From NCBI RefSeq assembly GCF_002140915.1, contig NZ_NGKU01000001.1:1992738-2056737 (forward strand): 64,000 nucleotides of DNA, written 5' to 3'. The notes beneath the pieces are model-generated. The model was not told where the DNA came from. It worked only from the letters and a program-made list of their open reading frames with translations, and searched no databases. The DNA comes from Candidatus Enterococcus testudinis (lineage in GTDB: Bacteria > Bacillota > Bacilli > Lactobacillales > Enterococcaceae). A program made the translations under genes and the position numbers. Positions 16,764 to 25,920 of the stretch are shown piece by piece; positions within the stretch are counted from its first letter, which is position 1, and the number at the start of each line of letters is the position of its first letter.

Positions 16764-17608
16764 ACCAATTCCCTCCCCGTCACGGTCATAAAGACACTTT
16801 CTAACGTCGGTTCACAGGAATGCAATGCTTCGATCTGTTCTGTAACGATCCATTGGCTCAACTGATTTAAGTGATCTGGCGTATCTTTCAGCACATGGCG
16901 TTCTTGATTTTTTAACAAGATCCGAAACTCTTTTTGCTTATTGTAGCGCAAACAGATTTCTTCTGGGGTCCCACATTCAACGATATACCCTTCGTTCAGT
17001 CACGCGACTTGATCACACAATTTCGTTGCTTCTTCCATATTATGGGTCGTCAGAAATATCCCCATGCCTTGTTCTTTTAAAGATAGCAGCAATTTGTGGA
17101 CCTCAGCAGCCGTTGTCGGGTCAAGTCCAGAAGTTGGTTCATCCAAAAACAAAAGTTTCGGTTGGTGCATGACCGCTCTTGCCAAAACCAGTCGCTGTCT
17201 TTGTCCCTTTGATAATTTGCTGGCCAGTTGTTTCTTTTGCTCAATCAGCCTAACTTTCGTCAATAATGGATCAATGACCGAGGCTGACACATTCAATACT
17301 TTCGCAAAGACAAGCAGATTGTCATAAACACTGAATTCCTCATACACCCCACTCGTATCCGTGACAATGCCGATTTGTTCATAGATGTTTTCCGTGATTT
17401 TTCTTGTATCAGTTCCTAAAATCTTGGCTTCGCCATTTGTTTGCTGTAACTGACCCGTCACGATCTTGATCGTGGTTGTTTTTCCTGAACCAGAAGGACC
17501 AAGAAAGCCCAAAATCTCTCCGGCATTGATTTGAATATTGATATCTTTTAAGGCCTCTTTTTGTTTAAAGGTCTTTGAGATATTTTTTAACACCAACAAC
17601 TCTTCCAT
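16760..17608 (-). pseudogene. ABC transporter ATPase interrupted by an in-frame TGA
   Basis: The frame reads as one 282-codon ATPase from the ATG at 17608 (GGAG eight bases upstream) to the TGA at 16760. It is broken by a TGA at 17000-17002 just after THNMEEATKLCDQVA. The next codons, LNEGYIVECGTPEEI, continue the normal family sequence in the same frame, so this is a point nonsense mutation and not a frameshift. The N-terminal part keeps Walker A GPSGSGKTT, signature LSKGQRQRLVLARAV, Walker B LLFLDEPTSGLDP and the H-loop TTHN, so a truncated 202-residue protein with all catalytic motifs could still be made. Only the C-terminal 80 residues would be lost. A sequencing error is the main alternative. 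Confidence 0.85.
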
Positions 17609-17707
17609 ATAGTTCACTCCTTTCATCATACCTTTAAGCTTAGCAAATCCTTGCAGTTTAGAAAGGGATTCGTCATAAATAGCCCCAATCTCGTCGTGAA
17701 TGGTCAG

Positions 17708-18469
17708 CTATTCAACAATTGAACATTCATTCCTGTGATGAAATGCATGCGTCAATACACGCTTTCCCCTTTTAGAAATCAAACATTTCTGGCCATTGGC
17801 TAATGTGACGATTGCTTGTTGATAATCGATTTCCCGAATATAGGCAGCATTGACCAAATAGGAACGGTGAATAAGCAAAAAATCGCTTCCCATTGTTTTT
17901 GAAATTTCTGACAATTTACCACGAAATTCATAGTGTTGATCTTTCGTATGCAGACGTAAATAATGGGCGCGCTCCGATGTTTCGATAAAGTAGCTTTCGT
18001 CTTTTGGTACGTGGATTTTTCTCTGATCAACCTTGATCGTATATTTAACCTGCTCCACCACTTCTTTGGCATGTCGTTGTTCGATTGCGCATAGACAGGC
18101 TTTGAGTTGTTGCTTGAACAATTGAGAGTCATCTTCCGTCAAATAACCAAAAGGCTGTAACTGGTATTGCTCCGTTTCATATGCTGTATCTTGGCGGCGC
18201 TTGATGAAAATCAGACAAGCATATGGATTCTTAGAACGAATTGTTTGGACGAGGTGGCGTTTATCCAATAATGAATTTCCTAGGCAATAATCGAGGAAAT
18301 AAATGCCAGATCGATCGCAGCTTTGACGATGATCGATTATTTGCTTCAGCTGATCAATCAGGTAAATAGCACCAACTGAGAGATGGTTCTCATCGATGAT
18401 ATCTACAAGTATTTGATAAAAGGAAGATTGGTTTTCTTTGTTTTTACGATATATATAAATAGGCCGCAT
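17708..18469 (-). CDS. LytTR-family regulator with degenerate receiver domain
   Basis: The C-terminal 100 residues are a LytTR DNA-binding domain (YFIETSERAHYLRLHTKDQH, then FLLIHRSYLVNAAYIREID). The N-terminal 120 residues have the length and pattern of a receiver domain with the acceptor-like Asp in YFLDYCLGNS, but the acidic pair at the start is replaced (IYIYRKNKENQ where EDD is usual) and the conserved lysine near the end is Thr-Glu (GYLTEDD). Phosphorylation by a normal kinase therefore looks doubtful. No kinase gene is adjacent. It lies about 100 bases upstream of the ABC transporter on the same strand and probably controls it. AGGAGG precedes the ATG at 18469. Confidence 0.82.
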   Translation of the reverse strand: MRPIYIYRKNKENQSSFYQILVDIIDENHLSVGAIYLIDQLKQIIDHRQSCDRSGIYFLDYCLGNSLLDKRHLVQTIRSKNPYACLIFIKRRQDTAYETEQYQLQPFGYLTEDDSQLFKQQLKACLCAIEQRHAKEVVEQVKYTIKVDQRKIHVPKDESYFIETSERAHYLRLHTKDQHYEFRGKLSEISKTMGSDFLLIHRSYLVNAAYIREIDYQQAIVTLANGQKCLISKRGKRVLTHAFHHRNECSIVE

Positions 18470-18594
18470 AACTCCTCCTGACAATCATGTTACAAAAAAG
18501 TATAGCATCCCTTCAAATGGGAAACTAGTCCCAAATTCGAATAAAACCATTTTTTATCCAATATATCATAAATAGCATATTATATTTAAAAAAA

Positions 18595-18633
18595 TAGTGT
18601 TAAATCTTTTGAACCTCAAAAGATTTAACACTA
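18595..18633 (-). terminator. Perfect 18-bp-arm hairpin, terminator of the 48-residue ORF
   Basis: TAGTGTTAAATCTTTTGA at 18595-18612 is repeated exactly inverted at 18616-18633 around a three-base centre. On the minus strand it is followed by seven T. It closes a minus-strand transcript whose only coding candidate is the ORF at 18686-18832. Confidence 0.8.
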
Positions 18634-18685
18634 GCTATTGTCACTATTGAAAGTTGGATAGTAAAAAGAGATGTTTCTAGAGTAT

Positions 18686-18832
18686 TTACTTTTTTGTTCT
18701 TTGATTGCTGCGCTGGTTACTTTTCTTAACTGCTTTCGCCGCCACAACACTTGATAATACGCCATCGCCCATAACTTTGCTTGTTTCTTTTTTGGCGACT
18801 TTATACTTCACAGCTGATTTCAGTATGCTCAT
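18686..18832 (-). CDS. Small basic protein of 48 residues, unknown
   Basis: The frame starts MSILKSAVKYKVAKKETSKV and ends SNQRSNQRTKK; about one residue in three is Lys or Arg and very few are acidic. GGAGG lies nine bases before the ATG, and a strong minus-strand hairpin with T-run follows 53 bases after the stop, so the unit looks like a real monocistronic gene. Its size puts it below common gene-calling limits. I do not recognise the family; a nucleic-acid or membrane-surface binding role would fit the charge but is a guess. Confidence 0.55.
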   Translation of the reverse strand: MSILKSAVKYKVAKKETSKVMGDGVLSSVVAAKAVKKSNQRSNQRTKK

Positions 18833-18981
18833 TCATCTCCGCCTCCTTGTATTCATTCAAATACTACAGGAAAAGTTGGAATTTTTCATGAAATTTGAAG
18901 TATTTTAATCAAAACATCGGCTTGCTTCATTGACCAACAAAAAAAGATCCAGCGAAATGAATTCTCTCACTAGACCAACTC

Positions 18982-19023
18982 AAAAAAAAGCGCCAAACCC
19001 TTTCATACAAAAGGATTTGACAC
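18982..19023 (-). terminator. Terminator after rplL
   Basis: GTGTCAAATCCTTT pairs with AAAGGGTTTGGCGC (minus strand; three G-U pairs) around a six-base loop and is followed by eight T. Confidence 0.88.
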
Positions 19024-19032
19024 TAAGAAAAA

Positions 19033-19404
19033 TTATTTAACTGTTACTGAAGCGCCAACTTCTTCTAAAGCTGCTTTCAATGCTTCAGCATCTTCTTTAG
19101 AGATGCCTTCTTTAACAGCTGAAGGAGCGCCGTCAACTACTGCTTTTGCTTCTTTCAAGCCTAAGCCAGTTGCTTCACGAACTGCTTTGATAACTTTCAC
19201 TTTTTGATCGCCAGCTGCAGTTAATTCTACAGTGAATTCAGTTTGTTCTTCAGCAGCAGCGCCGTCGCCAGCTCCACCAGCTGCAGCTACAGGAGCTGCT
19301 GCAGATACGCCAAATTCTTCTTCGATAGCTTTAATTAAATCGTTTAATTCTAAGATTGTCGCGCCTTTTAGCTCTTCGACAATGTTTTCAATGTTCAATG
19401 CCAT
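19033..19404 (-). CDS. rplL: Ribosomal protein L7/L12
   Basis: L7/L12 forms the flexible ribosomal stalk that recruits translation factors. The 123-residue protein starts [17 protein letters not shown], has the Ala/Gly-rich hinge ([19 protein letters not shown] near residue 38) and the C-terminal domain with [23 protein letters not shown] lies eight bases before the ATG at 19404; an in-frame ATG five codons earlier overlaps that site. It is the distal gene of the rplJ-rplL operon. Confidence 0.98.
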   Translation of the reverse strand: MALNIENIVEELKGATILELNDLIKAIEEEFGVSAAAPVAAAGGAGDGAAAEEQTEFTVELTAAGDQKVKVIKAVREATGLGLKEAKAVVDGAPSAVKEGISKEDAEALKAALEEVGASVTVK

Positions 19405-19465
19405 TTTGTTTTCCTCCATTTAGTTAAATAGTATGTTTTTTTAATAGATGATGATCATGCGGCAA

Positions 19466-19966
19466 TTAAGCTGCATCTTCTTCTTTTTCTGCCACTGCTT
19501 TGACAGCGTAAGCCACGTTGCGGATAGGTGCTTGTAGCACAGATAGCAACATAGAAAGAAGTCCTTCGCGGTTTGGCAATTTTGCCAATGCAACGATTTC
19601 TTCAACAGAAGAAACTTTGCCTTCGATGATACCGCCTTTGATTTCTAAAGCTTTAGCATCTTTTGCGAAATCATTAATGATTTTTGCAGGTGCAACAACG
19701 TCTTCGTTACTGAATGCTACGGCTGTTGGGCCAGTGAATACTTCATCTAAACCTTCAAGACCAGCTTTTTCAGCAGCACGTGAAAGAATAGAATTTTTGA
19801 TAACTTTCATTTCAACGTTTGCATCACGCAATTGTTTACGTAAACGTGTTACTTCATCAACAGTTAATCCACGGTAGTCAACAACGACTACTGATGCGGC
19901 TGCAGAGAACTTTTCACTTACTTCATCAACGATGACGGATTTTTTAGCGATAGCTGCTTCACTCAT
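19466..19966 (-). CDS. rplJ: Ribosomal protein L10
   Basis: L10 anchors L7/L12 dimers to 23S rRNA and represses its own operon by binding the leader. The 166 residues begin [20 protein letters not shown] with the conserved [20 protein letters not shown] after it; the C-terminal helix that binds L12 ends in acidic residues (EKEEDAA). It lies 61 bases upstream of rplL and downstream of a long structured leader. Confidence 0.97.
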   Translation of the reverse strand: MSEAAIAKKSVIVDEVSEKFSAAASVVVVDYRGLTVDEVTRLRKQLRDANVEMKVIKNSILSRAAEKAGLEGLDEVFTGPTAVAFSNEDVVAPAKIINDFAKDAKALEIKGGIIEGKVSSVEEIVALAKLPNREGLLSMLLSVLQAPIRNVAYAVKAVAEKEEDAA

Positions 19967-20023
19967 TTATATTTCACCTCCTGATTTTGATGGAAGAGTT
20001 TCTTATGATTTGAAAACAAAACA

Positions 20024-20165
20024 TAAAAAAACCCTATGCCACCGTAGACATAGAGGGACTATTGAATACTCTCAATAAACGTCCTCGGTAGGAAATTAAG
20101 ACTGACGTCACCTACTGTCTTCGGTACAGTTAAACTTTTAACCTTGACTACCTTACCATAGATAA
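20024..20165 (-). ncRNA. L10 leader (autoregulatory mRNA leader of rplJ-rplL)
   Basis: The roughly 190-base gap between rplA and rplJ holds a folded leader of the L10-leader type. Near its end a stem (arms around 20024-20033 and 20044-20056 with CCCTCTATGTC and GGCATAGGG) is followed by seven T, a terminator placed before the rplJ start. Upstream are the stems expected for L10-(L12)4 binding. This arrangement implies feedback attenuation. Confidence 0.82.
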
Positions 20166-20206
20166 GGCAGTCAAGTCAATAAAAGTTTGTAAATTATTTA
20201 TTCAAA

Positions 20207-20896
20207 TTAGAAAGAAGCTTGTTCAACGTGGATCCCAGGACCAAAAGTAGTCGTTACAGAGATATTTCTCATGTATTGACCTTTCGCTGCTGAAGGTTTA
20301 GCTTTCAACAATGTGTCATGGATCGTTTTGAAGTTTTCGATCAATTTAGCATCTTCAAATGATACTTTACCGATTGGTACGTGGATGTTACCAGCTTTGT
20401 CAACACGGTAAGTAACTTTACCAGCTTTTACTTCGTTCACAGCTTTTGTTACGTCCATTGTTACTGTACCAGTTTTAGGGTTAGGCATTAAACCTTTAGG
20501 GCCTAATACACGACCTAATTTACCAACAGTAGCCATCATATCTGGCGTTGCCACAACAACGTCAAAATCGAACCAGCCACCTTGGATTTTTTGGACCATA
20601 TCGTCGTCACCAACGAAATCAGCACCAGCTGCTTCAGCTTCTTTGGCTTTATCGCCTTTAGCAAAAACTAAAACAGTTTGTGTTTTACCAGTACCGTTTG
20701 GTAATACAACAGCACCACGGATTTGTTGATCCGCTTTTTTAGGGTCTACGTTTAATTTGTAAGCAACTTCAACCGTTGCGTCGAATTTTGCAATGTTTGT
20801 TTCTTTTGCCAATGCTACAGCTTCTTCAACTGAATAAGCTTTTGTAGCGTCAACTTTTTTCAATGCATCTTGCATTTTTTTGCTTTTTTTAGCCAT
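20207..20896 (-). CDS. rplA: Ribosomal protein L1
   Basis: L1 is the movable stalk protein near the ribosomal E site and a translational repressor of its operon. The 229-residue sequence begins [21 protein letters not shown] and includes [17 protein letters not shown] near 85, [14 protein letters not shown] near 140 and the C-terminal [22 protein letters not shown] precedes the ATG. It follows rplK by about 100 bases. Confidence 0.98.
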   Translation of the reverse strand: MAKKSKKMQDALKKVDATKAYSVEEAVALAKETNIAKFDATVEVAYKLNVDPKKADQQIRGAVVLPNGTGKTQTVLVFAKGDKAKEAEAAGADFVGDDDMVQKIQGGWFDFDVVVATPDMMATVGKLGRVLGPKGLMPNPKTGTVTMDVTKAVNEVKAGKVTYRVDKAGNIHVPIGKVSFEDAKLIENFKTIHDTLLKAKPSAAKGQYMRNISVTTTFGPGIHVEQASF

Positions 20897-20999
20897 TTTG
20901 TTTCCTCCTTGATGTGGTTATAACGGTAGAACCTCCCACGTGTCCCATATTTTTCAATATAGAGCCGACTGAGAAGCTACTTTCTTAGGACTGTAAAAA

Positions 21000-21422
21000 T
21001 TATTCTACAGTGATTCCCATGCTTCGTGCAGTTCCTTCAACCATGCGCATTGCTGCTTCAACATCAGCTGCGTTTAGGTCTTCCATTTTCAATTCAGCGA
21101 TTTCTTTGATTTGATCGCGTGAAACTTTTGCAACTTTTGTTTTGTTTGGTTCGCCTGAACCTTTTTCAATGTTTGCTGCTTTTTTCAATAATACTGCTGC
21201 TGGTGGTGTTTTTGTAACGAAAGTGAATGAACGGTCTTCGTATACAGAGATCACTACAGGAATGATCAAACCAACTTGTTCAGCTGTACGTGCATTGAAT
21301 TCTTTTGTGAATCCCATGATATTCACACCTGCTTGACCTAACGCAGGACCTACTGGCGGAGCTGGTGTTGCTTTACCTGCAGGGATTTGCAATTTAACGA
21401 TTTTTTCTACTTTTTTTGCCAC
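21000..21422 (-). CDS. rplK: Ribosomal protein L11
   Basis: L11 forms the GTPase-associated centre with 23S rRNA and is needed for stringent-response sensing. The 140-residue product starts [20 protein letters not shown] from a GTG at 21422, with AAGGAGG eight bases upstream; a longer open frame upstream is the mRNA leader. Conserved [17 protein letters not shown] and the C-terminal [12 protein letters not shown] are present. The transcript has a leader of about 110 bases from the promoter at 21534-21561. Confidence 0.97.
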   Translation of the reverse strand: MAKKVEKIVKLQIPAGKATPAPPVGPALGQAGVNIMGFTKEFNARTAEQVGLIIPVVISVYEDRSFTFVTKTPPAAVLLKKAANIEKGSGEPNKTKVAKVSRDQIKEIAELKMEDLNAADVEAAMRMVEGTARSMGITVE

Positions 21423-21533
21423 GAGACATACCTCCTTGAGTCCGTGATGTGGTGTATTGGAGATCCAAATTTCTCCTCCCACTAGTGTTTCATGTGCACA
21501 CACAAATAACATGTGACGAACGCACACTGGAAT

Positions 21534-21561
21534 ATTATAGCATCTTTAAAGATAATTTCAA
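21534..21561 (-). promoter_or_regulatory. Promoter of rplK-rplA
   Basis: On the minus strand TTGAAA (21556-21561) and TATAAT (21534-21539) are 16 bases apart, and TGC precedes the -10 box. This is a strong promoter, as expected for ribosomal protein genes. Confidence 0.78.
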
Positions 21562-21722
21562 GCATTTATTCTTTTTTTCTACTATTCGCCTATCGATATC
21601 ACACGAATGGTCAGAAAGATAAATTTTTTTTTGCATTTTGACGCCCTTTACTTGTTCTCTCATTTTTCTGTGCTACACTACTACTGAATTATCTTTGAAT
21701 CATGAGTCCTGAGGTGAAAAAA

Positions 21723-22388
21723 ATGGAACAATTAAAATACCGCAGTGTATTTGATATTATTGGTCCGATCATGGTTGGTCCCAGCAGTTCCCATACCGCT
21801 GGTGCTGCACGTATCGGAAAAATCGTTCGCAGTATTTTTGGTGAAAAACCGGATACTGTTGATATCTTATTGTATGAATCATTTGCTAAGACCTATCGTG
21901 GTCATGGCACTGATATCGCCCTAGTTGGCGGTTTGCTGGGGATGGATCCAGACGATGCGCGTTTGGCCGACTCATTGAAACTGGCTTATGAAGAAGACAT
22001 TGAAGTCCTGTTCGTACCGAAGAAAGAAAAAGCGGAACATCCGAACATGGTCAAAATGATTTTGACGAAAGGTGATCATACGCTTTCTGTGACTGGGATT
22101 TCTATCGGCGGCGGGAATATTCAAATCTCTGAATTAAATGGGTTTAAAATTTCGTTGACCTTAGGGACACCAACATACGTTATCGTCCACCAAGATGTAC
22201 CTGGGATGATTGCCAAAGTGACAAATCTTTTGTCTGATGCCGCAATCAATATTGGCACAATGACCGTTACCAGAGAATCTGTTGGCGACAAAGCGATCAT
22301 GATCATTGAAGTTGACCAACGTAATGACCAGTTGGCGCAACAGATCAAAGTCCTGCCTCATGTATTTAGCGCGGCATATTTTGATTAA
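21723..22388 (+). CDS. sdaAB: L-serine ammonia-lyase, iron-sulfur dependent, beta subunit
   Basis: With SdaAA this subunit forms the [4Fe-4S] enzyme that turns L-serine into pyruvate and ammonia. From the ATG at 21723 (GAGGTGA six bases upstream) it has 221 residues: an N-terminal domain with IIGPIMVGPSSSHTAGAARIG and a C-terminal ACT domain beginning near YVIVHQDVPGMIAKVTNLL. It precedes sdaAA by 12 bases. Confidence 0.96.
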   Translation: MEQLKYRSVFDIIGPIMVGPSSSHTAGAARIGKIVRSIFGEKPDTVDILLYESFAKTYRGHGTDIALVGGLLGMDPDDARLADSLKLAYEEDIEVLFVPKKEKAEHPNMVKMILTKGDHTLSVTGISIGGGNIQISELNGFKISLTLGTPTYVIVHQDVPGMIAKVTNLLSDAAINIGTMTVTRESVGDKAIMIIEVDQRNDQLAQQIKVLPHVFSAAYFD

Positions 22389-22400
22389 AGGAGCAAAGAC

Positions 22401-23279
22401 ATGTTTTATTCAATAGAGGAACTCGTTACCCAAAGCAAGAATTATTCATCTGTCGCTGACATGATGATTGCCATTGAAATGGAAAATACTGGACGCAGCC
22501 ATGACCAAATCGTTGCGTTGATGGACAAGAATTTGACTGTCATGGAACAATCTGTTGCTGAGGGTGTGGCTGGTGTCACATCTGTCACCGGCTTAACTGG
22601 TGGAGATGCGACGAAGATGAACGACTACATCGCTGCAGGTGACTTTCTAAGCGGCGATACGATTTTACAAGCCGTTCAAAATGCGATTGCGGTCAATGAA
22701 GTCAACGCCAAAATGGGCCTGATCTGTGCCACACCGACAGCTGGTAGTGCTGGTGTTGTCTCAGGCGTGTTAATGGCTGTCAGAGACCGCTTAAACATGA
22801 CCCGAAAAGCACAAATCGATTTTCTATTTACAGCTGGCGCCTTCGGGTTAGTTATCGCCAACAACGCTTCGATCTCCGGTGCTGAAGGCGGCTGTCAGGC
22901 AGAGATTGGATCCGCCAGCGCCATGGCTGCTGCTGCACTGGTTTGTGCCAAGCATGGTTCTGCGCATCAAGCGGCGCAAGCCGTTGCCATCACCTTGAAA
23001 AATATGATGGGCTTGATTTGCGATCCGGTTGCTGGACTCGTGGAAGTCCCTTGCGTGAAACGAAATGCCCTTGGTTCATCCCAAGCCTTCATTTCTGCCG
23101 ATATGGCATTGGCGGGTATCGAGAGTGTCATTCCGCCAGATGAAGTTGTTATGGCGATGTACCAAGTCGGTCGTCAAATGCCAAGTATCTTTAAAGAAAC
23201 TGCTGAAGGCGGCCTAGCCATGACCCCGACAGCGCAACGATTGCAAGCAGAGATTTTGGCAAGCAATCAAGAAAAATAA
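22401..23279 (+). CDS. sdaAA: L-serine ammonia-lyase, iron-sulfur dependent, alpha subunit
   Basis: This 292-residue subunit carries the iron-sulfur site. Cluster-type cysteines appear in LICATPTAGSAG, EGGCQAEIGSASAM and LICDPVAGLVEVPCVKRN, in the order known for the family. GGAGC precedes the ATG. With sdaAB it makes pyruvate from serine, useful for energy and acid resistance. A terminator follows directly. Confidence 0.96.
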   Translation: MFYSIEELVTQSKNYSSVADMMIAIEMENTGRSHDQIVALMDKNLTVMEQSVAEGVAGVTSVTGLTGGDATKMNDYIAAGDFLSGDTILQAVQNAIAVNEVNAKMGLICATPTAGSAGVVSGVLMAVRDRLNMTRKAQIDFLFTAGAFGLVIANNASISGAEGGCQAEIGSASAMAAAALVCAKHGSAHQAAQAVAITLKNMMGLICDPVAGLVEVPCVKRNALGSSQAFISADMALAGIESVIPPDEVVMAMYQVGRQMPSIFKETAEGGLAMTPTAQRLQAEILASNQEK

Positions 23280-23295
23280 AGAACCACACAAAACG

Positions 23296-23331
23296 CCGAC
23301 AAAACAGTTGCTACTGCTTTGTTGGTTTTTT
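23296..23331 (+). terminator. Terminator of sdaAB-sdaAA
   Basis: CCGACAAAACAGT pairs imperfectly with ACTGCTTTGTTGG around a short loop, followed by six T. Confidence 0.8.
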
Positions 23332-23356
23332 GTGTAGCTCTTTCACAAATAGTTGG

Positions 23357-24796
23357 TCATTTTCTTGACAGTGAATAGCCAGTGATTTGTTTTGTCTCCG
23401 GCTGAGGTGCTTCCCTACTCATCAAGTCCTGATCGATAGTGATACCTACATTATCGATCAGCTCATCTTCCAGTTTCTTCAGCCCTTTTTTGCGCTTCAG
23501 CTGCTTTGTTAAGTCTAAAAGTGGAATGATCATCATCGCCACCAGTCCTCCAGAAAAACCATTGTTGTATAGATTCAAACCGCCATGAAGCACATCGATA
23601 TTCAAGACCATCGAGGTATGGATGAATCCTACAATCAAACCACCTTTCCAACCATACGCATTGGTGATGGCACAAAGCATCATAGCAAAAATAGCTGCCG
23701 TAACAGTGACAGTTTCATTGATGGCATAAATATTTAAAGCATTCGCAAGCGTGACACCTAACAATAAAGGCACTGAGTTAAAGACATGGGCACCACATGC
23801 AGAAAAACCGATCACGCAAAATATCGCTCCCAAAACTGGTCCATTCACGACCGCGCCGATAGTCATTACATAGCCTGCCAACAAGAGGGTCATCAAGCCC
23901 ATATTGATCATCGTATTATAGACACCGGTGTCTCTTAATATATCCAACTCGATTTTCCCGCTATGAGACCAGACTGCCCGCAGATTCAGGCGGTGCCTTT
24001 TAGATGCCATACGTAGACCATACCCGCTGATCAGCAACCCAAAAACGACCAGCAATACAATCAGTTCCGGCTGTTGCTCCGTTGAAACAATGCCCCTGAG
24101 ATCAATCTGCAGACCAAACATTCGGCAAATCCCCGCCACCATCGTACACAACATGCCAGAAGTAAAGCCTGCACTATACAAGCTGACTCGTTTGAATAAA
24201 GATTGAAAATGCAACGCCAAAGGAACCATGATAAAGCCAATCACGATACCGATCAAATACCCCACACTCAATCCAACGATCGGTGAAAGCCGTTGATTAA
24301 AGGCAAAGAAACTAACCACAGGCGACACAGAAGAACCATATAATGCAATCAGCAAAAATTTCTTCAATGGCTCATTCATCAAATAGGAATACAAACGTAC
24401 CCCAAGAAAAATCGGAATAAAATTCAATAGATTTTTACCAAACAATCCGTATCCTGTCACCATAAAAATTGCCGACACTGCACCGCCGGTCATCGGCACG
24501 CGGTAATGATAACAGATAAAGATGGCGATAAAGGTCATCAGACTGCTGTTGAACAGTGCTGTCCCCACAGAAGTCAATTCGATATAATCCGTCACCAAAT
24601 GACTTTCTGAAAAAAGTATTCGTTGCATCTCAGTCAGCAAATGACTGGGTTCCAGCAAAATGAGGGCTGCCGATAACAAAAACAGATTAAATAAAAACAA
24701 TAGACGGTAGCCATTATGAACAGAGATCGTTCCTTTTTCCGGAAAATGCAGATCATCCCGAAACTTTTTCTTTAATATACTAACTAAATTTGACAT
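23357..24796 (-). CDS. DUF1576 multi-spanning membrane protein
   Basis: The 479-residue product has ten or more predicted membrane helices and matches the character of the DUF1576 family, membrane proteins of unknown function that are frequent in Firmicutes. Helices run from about residue 30 to 420; the C-terminal 50 residues are cytoplasmic and charged (LKRKKGLKKLEDELIDNVG). A glycine-rich helix with VPMTGGAVSAIFMVTGYG near 115 recalls transporter cores. The ATG at 24796 is chosen for its GAGGAAGGGG; a longer start 14 codons upstream has no such site. It stands alone between two terminators. Function is unknown. Confidence 0.82.
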   Translation of the reverse strand: MSNLVSILKKKFRDDLHFPEKGTISVHNGYRLLFLFNLFLLSAALILLEPSHLLTEMQRILFSESHLVTDYIELTSVGTALFNSSLMTFIAIFICYHYRVPMTGGAVSAIFMVTGYGLFGKNLLNFIPIFLGVRLYSYLMNEPLKKFLLIALYGSSVSPVVSFFAFNQRLSPIVGLSVGYLIGIVIGFIMVPLALHFQSLFKRVSLYSAGFTSGMLCTMVAGICRMFGLQIDLRGIVSTEQQPELIVLLVVFGLLISGYGLRMASKRHRLNLRAVWSHSGKIELDILRDTGVYNTMINMGLMTLLLAGYVMTIGAVVNGPVLGAIFCVIGFSACGAHVFNSVPLLLGVTLANALNIYAINETVTVTAAIFAMMLCAITNAYGWKGGLIVGFIHTSMVLNIDVLHGGLNLYNNGFSGGLVAMMIIPLLDLTKQLKRKKGLKKLEDELIDNVGITIDQDLMSREAPQPETKQITGYSLSRK

Positions 24797-24835
24797 AGGA
24801 CCCCTTCCTCTTTTAAAGCGCTTACTCACGATGTA

Positions 24836-24864
24836 CAAAAAAGTGGGCCAACGAATTGGTCCAC
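24836..24864 (-). terminator. Terminator of nusG
   Basis: GTGGACCAA and TTGGCCCAC (minus strand) pair around TTCG and are followed by six T. Confidence 0.92.
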
Positions 24865-24921
24865 TATTTATCTTATCTTTAGTTTACTGTATTTTGAACT
24901 GTGATGCCAGTCTGATAAAAA

Positions 24922-25464
24922 TTAAATTTTATCCACTTGTTCAAAATCAAGTTCAGTACTGGTTTCCCGACCAAACATATCGATGTTGACTTTTAATTTT
25001 TCTCTTTCTTCATCGATTTCAGTCACTTGCCCTTCAAGACCCGAAAAAGCACCTTCGATAATTTTGACTGTTTCGCCGAGTGCCACTTCAAGTTCAACTG
25101 TCCGCGTACTCATACCGATGGAGCGTAAGATTGAATTGATTTCTTCTTGCAATAAAGGCGCGGGTTTGCTGCCGGCACCGTGAGAGCCAACGAAACCTGT
25201 TACACCAGGTGTATTTCTGACAACATACCAAGAATCATCTGTCATCACCATTTCAACTAATACATAACCAGGAAATGTTTTGTGGACGATTTCTTTGGTT
25301 TTGCCATTTTTTTCTTCTGTTTCTACTTCTTCAGGTACGACAACACGGAAAATATAATCTCCCATGCCCATACTTTGCGCCCGTGATTCGATATTGGCTT
25401 TTACTTTATTTTCATAACCAGAATATGTGTGTAAGACGTACCAATTTTTTTCAAAAGATTCCAT
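24922..25464 (-). CDS. nusG: Transcription termination/antitermination factor NusG
   Basis: NusG binds RNA polymerase and modulates pausing and elongation. The 180-residue protein has the NGN domain (NWYVLHTYSGYENKVKANI at the start, FPGYVLVEMVMTDDSWYVVR near 70, NTPGVTGFVG) and a C-terminal KOW domain (GETVKIIEGAFSGLEGQVTE). The ATG at 25464 fits best with GGGGAG upstream; an earlier ATG six codons upstream has none. It follows secE, the universal order. A weak hairpin with T-run lies between the two. Confidence 0.97.
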   Translation of the reverse strand: MESFEKNWYVLHTYSGYENKVKANIESRAQSMGMGDYIFRVVVPEEVETEEKNGKTKEIVHKTFPGYVLVEMVMTDDSWYVVRNTPGVTGFVGSHGAGSKPAPLLQEEINSILRSIGMSTRTVELEVALGETVKIIEGAFSGLEGQVTEIDEEREKLKVNIDMFGRETSTELDFEQVDKI

Positions 25465-25584
25465 TTTTTTCGGACTCCCCATCTTTTTTGTAAAATAAAA
25501 AAACCTCAGCCAGACCGAAGTTTTTCCTCAAAGCGATTATACCACGTATCCGTGTGTATGACTAGCATAAACAAGAAGACTTGT

Positions 25585-25755
25585 TTATTTCAAGATCCAG
25601 TTGAAAACTGTTTGAATCAACGTGTCCATGACAAAGAACATTACCGCAAAAATCAACGTTGTTTGAATCACAACAAAAGTATCTCTACGCAGTTGTTTTT
25701 TTGAAGGCCAAGAAACATTCTTCATTTCTTCGATCACATTTTTCAAAAATTTCAT
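25585..25755 (-). CDS. secE: Preprotein translocase subunit SecE
   Basis: SecE clamps the SecY channel in the cytoplasmic membrane. The 56-residue product begins MKFLKNVIEEMKNVSWPSKK, with the conserved amphipathic VSWPSKKQL motif, and has one membrane helix (VVIQTTLIFAVMFFVMDTLI). GGAGG lies seven bases before the ATG. It is the short Gram-positive form and sits between rpmG and nusG. Confidence 0.96.
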   Translation of the reverse strand: MKFLKNVIEEMKNVSWPSKKQLRRDTFVVIQTTLIFAVMFFVMDTLIQTVFNWILK

Positions 25756-25767
25756 CAAGTTCCCTCC

Positions 25768-25920
25768 TTACTTGGTTTCACGATGCAAAGTGTATTGGTT
25801 GCAATACTTGCAAAACTTATTGATTTCAAGGCGTTCGCCTTTTTTACCTTCGCTGATTGATTTTGAGTAGTTGCGGGATCCGCAGACAGAACAAGCCAAA
25901 GCTGCTTTTTTTGTTGCCAT
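25768..25920 (-). CDS. rpmG: Ribosomal protein L33
   Basis: The 50-residue product starts [20 protein letters not shown] and has a second CxxC in [12 protein letters not shown], so it is a zinc-binding (C+) L33. GGAGG lies eight bases before the ATG. The order rpmG-secE-nusG is conserved in Firmicutes. Confidence 0.96.
   Translation of the reverse strand: MATKKAALACSVCGSRNYSKSISEGKKGERLEINKFCKYCNQYTLHRETK

Noticed and set aside
24808-24828. cre-like element (TAAGCGCTTT) before the DUF1576 gene
   Set aside because: It misses three consensus positions and overlaps the leader right before the ribosome-binding site; too weak for a CcpA call.
25500-25535. Hairpin with T-run between secE and nusG
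   Set aside because: The 9-bp stem is mostly A-T with a G-U pair; it could be a weak attenuator but is not strong enough for its own entry.
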